Below, piece after piece: positions 6,845-9,666 of a stretch of DNA of 9,666 nt. Position 1 is the stretch's first letter; each line of letters begins with the position of its first letter. Source of the stretch: an uncultured Roseateles sp. (GTDB lineage: Bacteria; Pseudomonadota; Gammaproteobacteria; Burkholderiales; Burkholderiaceae); contig CAMLKW010000172.1 in the NCBI GenBank assembly GCA_946480605.1, positions 1 to 9,666 on the forward strand, written 5' to 3'. Both the position numbers and the translations under genes were made by a program. The notes under the pieces were generated by a model. That model did not search any database. It had not been told where the DNA came from and saw only the letters and a list, made by a program, of their open reading frames with translations.

Positions 6845-7492
6845 ATGAATTTTGCGCAGGAGAAGCAGGGCGCATCCCGGTTTACGGGCTTCGGTGTCGT
6901 GGTCCTGATTCACGTGGTGGCCATTTGGGCGCTGGCCAGCGGCCTCGCCAAGGACATCGTGAAGAAGGTGACCGGACCGATCGAGACCAAGGTCATCGAA
7001 GAGCAGGTCAAGCCGCCGCCGCCGCCCGAGAAGGTCGTGCCGCCCCCGCCGGACATCAAGGCGCCTCCGCCGCCGTTCGTGCCGCCGCCCGAGTTCCAGG
7101 TGACCGCGCCCGCGCCGCCGGCCCCCGCGATTCAGTCCACCCAGGTGGCACCGCCCGCGACGGACAACATCCGTCCCCAGCCGGCGCCGGTCCCGGCTGC
7201 ACCTCCGGCACCCGTCAAGGCTGCAGGTCCCAAGACCGCGGCGATGGTCTGCACCAAGATGGGCAAGCCCGAGATGCCGTCCGTCAATTGGAGTGGTGAA
7301 GCGCTGTACAAGGCCGTCGCCACCGTGAAGGCTGGTCGAGTCGTTGATGTGCAGTTCACGTCGCTGCGCGGCGGCGTTGATCGCAAGGCGCAACGCGCCT
7401 TGACGCAGGCCATCCAGGCGACGCTGTTCGAGACCTATGAATGCCCCGGCGACCACATCTTCGAGCAGGAGTTCCAGTTCAAGATCGAATAA
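6845..7492 (+). CDS. tonB: Energy transducer TonB, divergent C-terminal domain
   Basis: TonB spans the periplasm and transmits proton-motive energy from ExbB/ExbD to outer-membrane receptors. This 215 aa protein has a short cytoplasmic start, one membrane anchor (about 15-34, FGVVVLIHVVAIWALASGL) carrying the conserved anchor histidine (His23), then a long Pro-rich rod (about 56-126) with Lys/Glu-Pro and later Ala-Pro runs. The C-terminal domain (about 130-215) keeps the GRVVDVQF strand and helix-strand outline, but lacks the common Tyr-Pro entry motif (here MPSVNW) and an Arg-Trp-x-Phe helix end (here TLFETYEC). Cys136 and Cys200 bracket it and could form a periplasmic disulfide. ATG 6845 is preferred to the in-frame TTG at 6827 because of the strong AAGGAG just upstream (6834-6839). 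It is the first gene of the tonB-exbB-exbD1-exbD2 operon. The assignment is firm from the anchor, rod and context. Confidence 0.93.
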   Translation: MNFAQEKQGASRFTGFGVVVLIHVVAIWALASGLAKDIVKKVTGPIETKVIEEQVKPPPPPEKVVPPPPDIKAPPPPFVPPPEFQVTAPAPPAPAIQSTQVAPPATDNIRPQPAPVPAAPPAPVKAAGPKTAAMVCTKMGKPEMPSVNWSGEALYKAVATVKAGRVVDVQFTSLRGGVDRKAQRALTQAIQATLFETYECPGDHIFEQEFQFKIE

Positions 7493-7575
7493 GTCGTCGT
7501 TCCGAATTCGGCGCCACGCAAGCGGCGCGTTCAGACCTAACACCAAACCAGAATTTTTCCGTAGGAGTTGACTCC

Positions 7576-8400
7576 ATGATCTCTCGCATCACCGGCTTCC
7601 TTGCCGCCATCGCCATGGTTGCGACCCTGGCCGTTTCTCCCGCCCAGGCGCAAGACCAGCAGCCGGCTGCTTCGGCTCCCGCCGCCGTTGAGGCTCCCGC
7701 TGCTGCCGCTCCGGCCGCCGCAGCCAGCGCCACCGACAACCCCTACAGCCTGGCCAACATCATTGCCCACGGCAACGTGGTCGACCAGGTCGTCCTGGCC
7801 ATCCTGGGCATCATGTCCATGGGCTCCTGGTACATCCTGGTCGTCCGCCTGTGGGACACCAGCAAGCTGTCTTCGGAGGCCAAGGAAGTCCGCGCCTCCT
7901 TCTTCAAGAAGGCCAGTCTGGCTGATGGCCTGAAGGGCCTGAAGGAAGAGAGCGCCTTCCGCTACATCGCCACCACCGCCATCGAGGCTTCGGAGCACCA
8001 TGAAGGCGCCCTGACCGAGAACATCGATCACAGCACCTGGGTCACGATGAACGTCGACCGTGCCGTGAACGACGTCAACTCCAAGATCTCCGCCGGCCTG
8101 GGCTTCCTGGCGACCGTCGGTTCGACCTCCCCCTTCATTGGCCTGTTCGGTACCGTGTGGGGCATTCTGAACGCGCTGACCGCGATCGGTGTTGCCGGCC
8201 AGGCTTCCATCGACAAGGTTGCCGGCCCCGTGGGCGCCGCGCTGATCATGACCGCCATCGGTCTGGTCGTCGCCGTTCCGGCTGTGCTGGGTTACAACTG
8301 GCTGGTCAACCGCAACAAGACCGTCATGGGCCAAGTTCGCGCCTTCGCCGGCGACCTGCACGGCGTGCTGATGGGCAACCGTGCTGTTGCCAAGCGCTAA
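7576..8400 (+). CDS. exbB: Biopolymer transporter ExbB (MotA/TolQ/ExbB proton channel family)
   Basis: ExbB forms the pentameric inner-membrane scaffold that, with ExbD, conducts protons and energises TonB. The 274 aa protein has a cleavable-looking signal peptide (MISRITGFLAAIAMVATLAV, cleavage likely after SPAQA at residue 25), then an Ala/Pro-rich periplasmic linker to about residue 52, then the ExbB core. Membrane helices lie near 69-91, 172-200 and 217-242. The family motif SPFIGLFGTVWGI (185-197) and LIMTAIGLVVAVPAVLGYN (223-241) contain Thr193 and Thr226, which align by spacing with the functional E. coli Thr148 and Thr181. The signal peptide plus linker is an N-terminal extension absent from short ExbB proteins but seen in several proteobacteria. 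ATG 7576 has AGGAG at 7563-7567. It lies 83 bp after tonB and 34 bp before exbD1, so co-transcription is expected. Confidence 0.96.
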   Translation: MISRITGFLAAIAMVATLAVSPAQAQDQQPAASAPAAVEAPAAAAPAAAASATDNPYSLANIIAHGNVVDQVVLAILGIMSMGSWYILVVRLWDTSKLSSEAKEVRASFFKKASLADGLKGLKEESAFRYIATTAIEASEHHEGALTENIDHSTWVTMNVDRAVNDVNSKISAGLGFLATVGSTSPFIGLFGTVWGILNALTAIGVAGQASIDKVAGPVGAALIMTAIGLVVAVPAVLGYNWLVNRNKTVMGQVRAFAGDLHGVLMGNRAVAKR

Positions 8401-8434
8401 TCCCTGAGCTGACGCTCGTCAAGGAGCCAATGCC

Positions 8435-8863
8435 ATGGGCATGAACGTCGGATCCTCTTCCGGCGAGGACGAAGTCAACGCAACCATCAACACCACGCCC
8501 CTCGTGGACGTGATGTTGGTGATGCTGATCATCTTCCTCATCACCGTGCCGGTGGTGACGCAGACGATTGCGGTCAACCTGCCCAAGGAGACCAATATCA
8601 TCCGTGTCACCAAGCCGGAGAACATCGAAATCTCGGTCAGCAAGGACGGCGACGTCTACTGGAACACCAAGCTGATTCCCGACATGGAGGAGCTGGTGCA
8701 GCGCCTCGGCAAGGAATCGGTGAAGAATCCGCAGCCCGAGGTGCACATCCGCGGTGACGACAAGTCCCGCTACGAGTCGGTCGGTCGCGTGATCTATGCC
8801 TGCCAGCGTGCCGGCATCATGAAGATCAACTTCGTCACCGAACCGCCGTCGCGCGGCGGCTGA
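8435..8863 (+). CDS. exbD: Biopolymer transporter ExbD, first copy
   Basis: ExbD is the stator component whose single membrane helix carries the proton-accepting aspartate inside the ExbB pentamer. The 142 aa protein has a short cytoplasmic start (MGMNVGSSSGEDEVN), the signature INTTPLVDVMLVMLIIFLI with Asp25 at the same position as in E. coli ExbD, one helix (about 22-44), and a periplasmic domain that includes EVHIRGDDKSRYESVGRVIYACQRAG (about 102-127). Its length matches the family. ATG 8435 follows AAGGAG (8421-8426). An ATG at 8430 is out of frame and opens no useful reading frame. The next gene, 15 bp downstream, is a second ExbD. Tandem exbD1-exbD2 after tonB-exbB is the arrangement known from Xanthomonas campestris. 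Confidence 0.95.
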   Translation: MGMNVGSSSGEDEVNATINTTPLVDVMLVMLIIFLITVPVVTQTIAVNLPKETNIIRVTKPENIEISVSKDGDVYWNTKLIPDMEELVQRLGKESVKNPQPEVHIRGDDKSRYESVGRVIYACQRAGIMKINFVTEPPSRGG

Positions 8864-8878
8864 TCCCAGGAGTCAAAC

Positions 8879-9316
8879 ATGGGAATGAATGTTGGAAGTT
8901 CGTCGGGCAGCGGTGAACCCGAAGTCATGATGGACGTCAATACGACGCCGCTGATCGATGTGATGCTGGTGCTGCTGGTGATGCTCATCATCACCATCCC
9001 CATCCAGCTGCACACCATCAACCTCGACATGCCGCCGCCGAGCACGAATACGCCTCCCCAGGAGCCGGTCGTGCATACCGTGATGATCGACTTCGACGGC
9101 ACGATCTACTGGGACGAGAACGCGCTGGCCAATCTGGACGCCGTGAACGCCAAGATGCAGGAAATCGGCATCATGAATCTCAGTGAACAGCCCGAAGTCC
9201 ACATCAAGCCGAACAAGCTGGTGGATTACGGCGTCGTTGCTGCGGTGATGGCTTCGGCCCAGCGCCACAACGTCAAGAAGATGGGCATGGTTGGTAACGA
9301 GCAATACGTCAAGTGA
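8879..9316 (+). CDS. exbD2: Biopolymer transporter ExbD, second copy
   Basis: This 145 aa paralogue starts with the same ten residues as the first ExbD (MGMNVGSSSG) but diverges after that. The signature VNTTPLIDVMLVLLVMLII holds the proton-path aspartate as Asp27. The single membrane helix is at about 24-46, followed by a Pro-rich stretch (MPPPSTNTPPQEP, 51-63) not seen in copy 1. The periplasmic domain has TIYWDENAL and EVHIKPNKLVDYGVVAAVMASAQRH. The shared ten residues use different codons, so the duplication is old. AGGAG at 8868-8872 sets the ATG. In X. campestris exbD2 is dispensable for iron uptake but needed for some plant-responsive traits (family knowledge); whether this holds here is unknown. 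It is the last gene before the terminator. Confidence 0.94.
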   Translation: MGMNVGSSSGSGEPEVMMDVNTTPLIDVMLVLLVMLIITIPIQLHTINLDMPPPSTNTPPQEPVVHTVMIDFDGTIYWDENALANLDAVNAKMQEIGIMNLSEQPEVHIKPNKLVDYGVVAAVMASAQRHNVKKMGMVGNEQYVK

Positions 9317-9350
9317 CGTGGGCTCGGGCCAGCTGACGCCGATACTTTGA

Positions 9351-9380
9351 GCGCGCTGCCCGAAAGGGTGGCGCGTTTTT
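9351..9380 (+). terminator. Intrinsic terminator after exbD2
   Basis: GCGCGCTGCCC (9351-9361) pairs with GGGTGGCGCGT (9366-9376) through G-C pairs and three G-T wobbles around a GAAA tetraloop, followed by T5 (9376-9380). It closes the tonB-exbB-exbD1-exbD2 operon, though it sits only 19 bases before the next start codon, so partial read-through into that gene is possible. Confidence 0.85.
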
Positions 9381-9398
9381 GCTTTGCAGGAGAGCAAG

Positions 9399-9666
9399 TT
9401 GAAGACTTTGAAAACCGTGGTGGCCGTTGCCGTTGGCGCCCTGGCCCTGACCTTGAATGGCGCGCCGGGTGCCGAGTTCGGCGTCAGCCGGGCGAGCGCG
9501 CAGGAAACCGTTCGCAAGGAAGTCGGCACGCCGCTGACCGAGGCGAGCAAGCTCTACAAGGCTGGCAAGTTCAAGGATGCGCTGGCCAAGCTGCGCGATG
9601 CCGAGGCTGTCGGTGGCCGCACCGCCGTCGAGAACAACGCCATCGAGGGCCTGCGTTTCTCCGCCG
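9399..9666 (+). CDS. Secreted protein with probable TPR repeats, 5' part only
   Basis: The gene runs off the right edge; 89 codons are visible. It starts with TTG at 9399, supported by AGGAG at 9388-9392 with 6-base spacing; no ATG or GTG in this frame lies at a workable distance. The start encodes a basic tip and hydrophobic core (MKTLKTVVAVAVGALALTL), with likely signal cleavage after SRASA (residue 34), so the protein should be periplasmic or surface-bound. The following part, LTEASKLYKAGKFKDALAKLRDAEAVGGRTAVENNAI (about 45-81), has the helix-turn-helix spacing and A/G/Y pattern of a tetratricopeptide repeat. TPR domains bind protein partners. Its position directly behind exbD2, after a terminator that may leak, suggests a link to the Ton system, but no function is established. 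Its length and other domains cannot be judged here. Confidence 0.8.
   Translation, partial: MKTLKTVVAVAVGALALTLNGAPGAEFGVSRASAQETVRKEVGTPLTEASKLYKAGKFKDALAKLRDAEAVGGRTAVENNAIEGLRFSA

Noticed and set aside
7511..7558. Possible attenuator between tonB and exbB (GCGCC...GGCGC, then T5 at 7554-7558)
   Set aside because: The stem is only 5 bp with an 8-base loop, and the T-run is about 25 bases further on, so it does not form an intrinsic terminator.

Overview
The window is GC-rich, densely coded and entirely plus-strand. Codon use, the long GC-driven antisense reading frames and the gene set (a Pro-rich TonB with ExbB and two tandem ExbD proteins, plus a long oligopeptide-type ABC permease) suggest a betaproteobacterium of the order Burkholderiales, perhaps near Roseateles/Mitsuaria/Rubrivivax. 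That placement is an inference from style; no rRNA or marker gene is present.

Region 1 (1-3391) is the 3' part of an oligopeptide-family ABC import operon: the tail of a DppB/OppB/YejB-type permease, an unusually long (479 aa) DppC/OppC/YejE-type permease, and a 610 aa ATPase with two complete nucleotide-binding domains fused in one chain (YejF/GsiA-like). Both junctions overlap (4 bp and 8 bp), so the genes are translationally coupled. The binding protein and the start of the first permease lie outside the window, to the left. Region 2 (3392-3644) is a 253-bp gap with no convincing terminator; it holds a cluster of small perfect hairpins just ahead of the next gene. Region 3 (3645-6392) encodes a 915 aa TonB-dependent outer-membrane receptor with a signal peptide, plug and C-terminal barrel, followed by a strong intrinsic terminator (6410-6436).

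Region 4 (6437-6844) is a 408-bp non-coding stretch rich in ordered elements: three perfect short inverted repeats, a 14-bp direct repeat, a second terminator-like hairpin with a T7 tract (6615-6648) and a perfect 18-bp palindrome TGTAAAGCTTGCTTTACA (6661-6678). It probably carries the tonB promoter, and possibly a small RNA or attenuated leader. Region 5 (6845-9316) is the Ton energy-transduction operon tonB-exbB-exbD1-exbD2, closed by an intrinsic terminator (9351-9380). Region 6 (9399 to the end) is the start of a secreted, probably TPR-containing protein read from a TTG codon.

Together the genes could form a complete import route: the receptor takes a substrate across the outer membrane using proton-motive energy from TonB/ExbB/ExbD, and the ABC importer takes a peptide-like substrate across the inner membrane. 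The individual families are well known. The less ordinary points are the extra soluble domain in the second permease, the divergent two-cysteine C-terminus of TonB, the paired ExbDs, the TPR partner, and the dense regulatory gap before tonB. I did not find a defence system, mobile element, CRISPR array or RNA gene of a known class.
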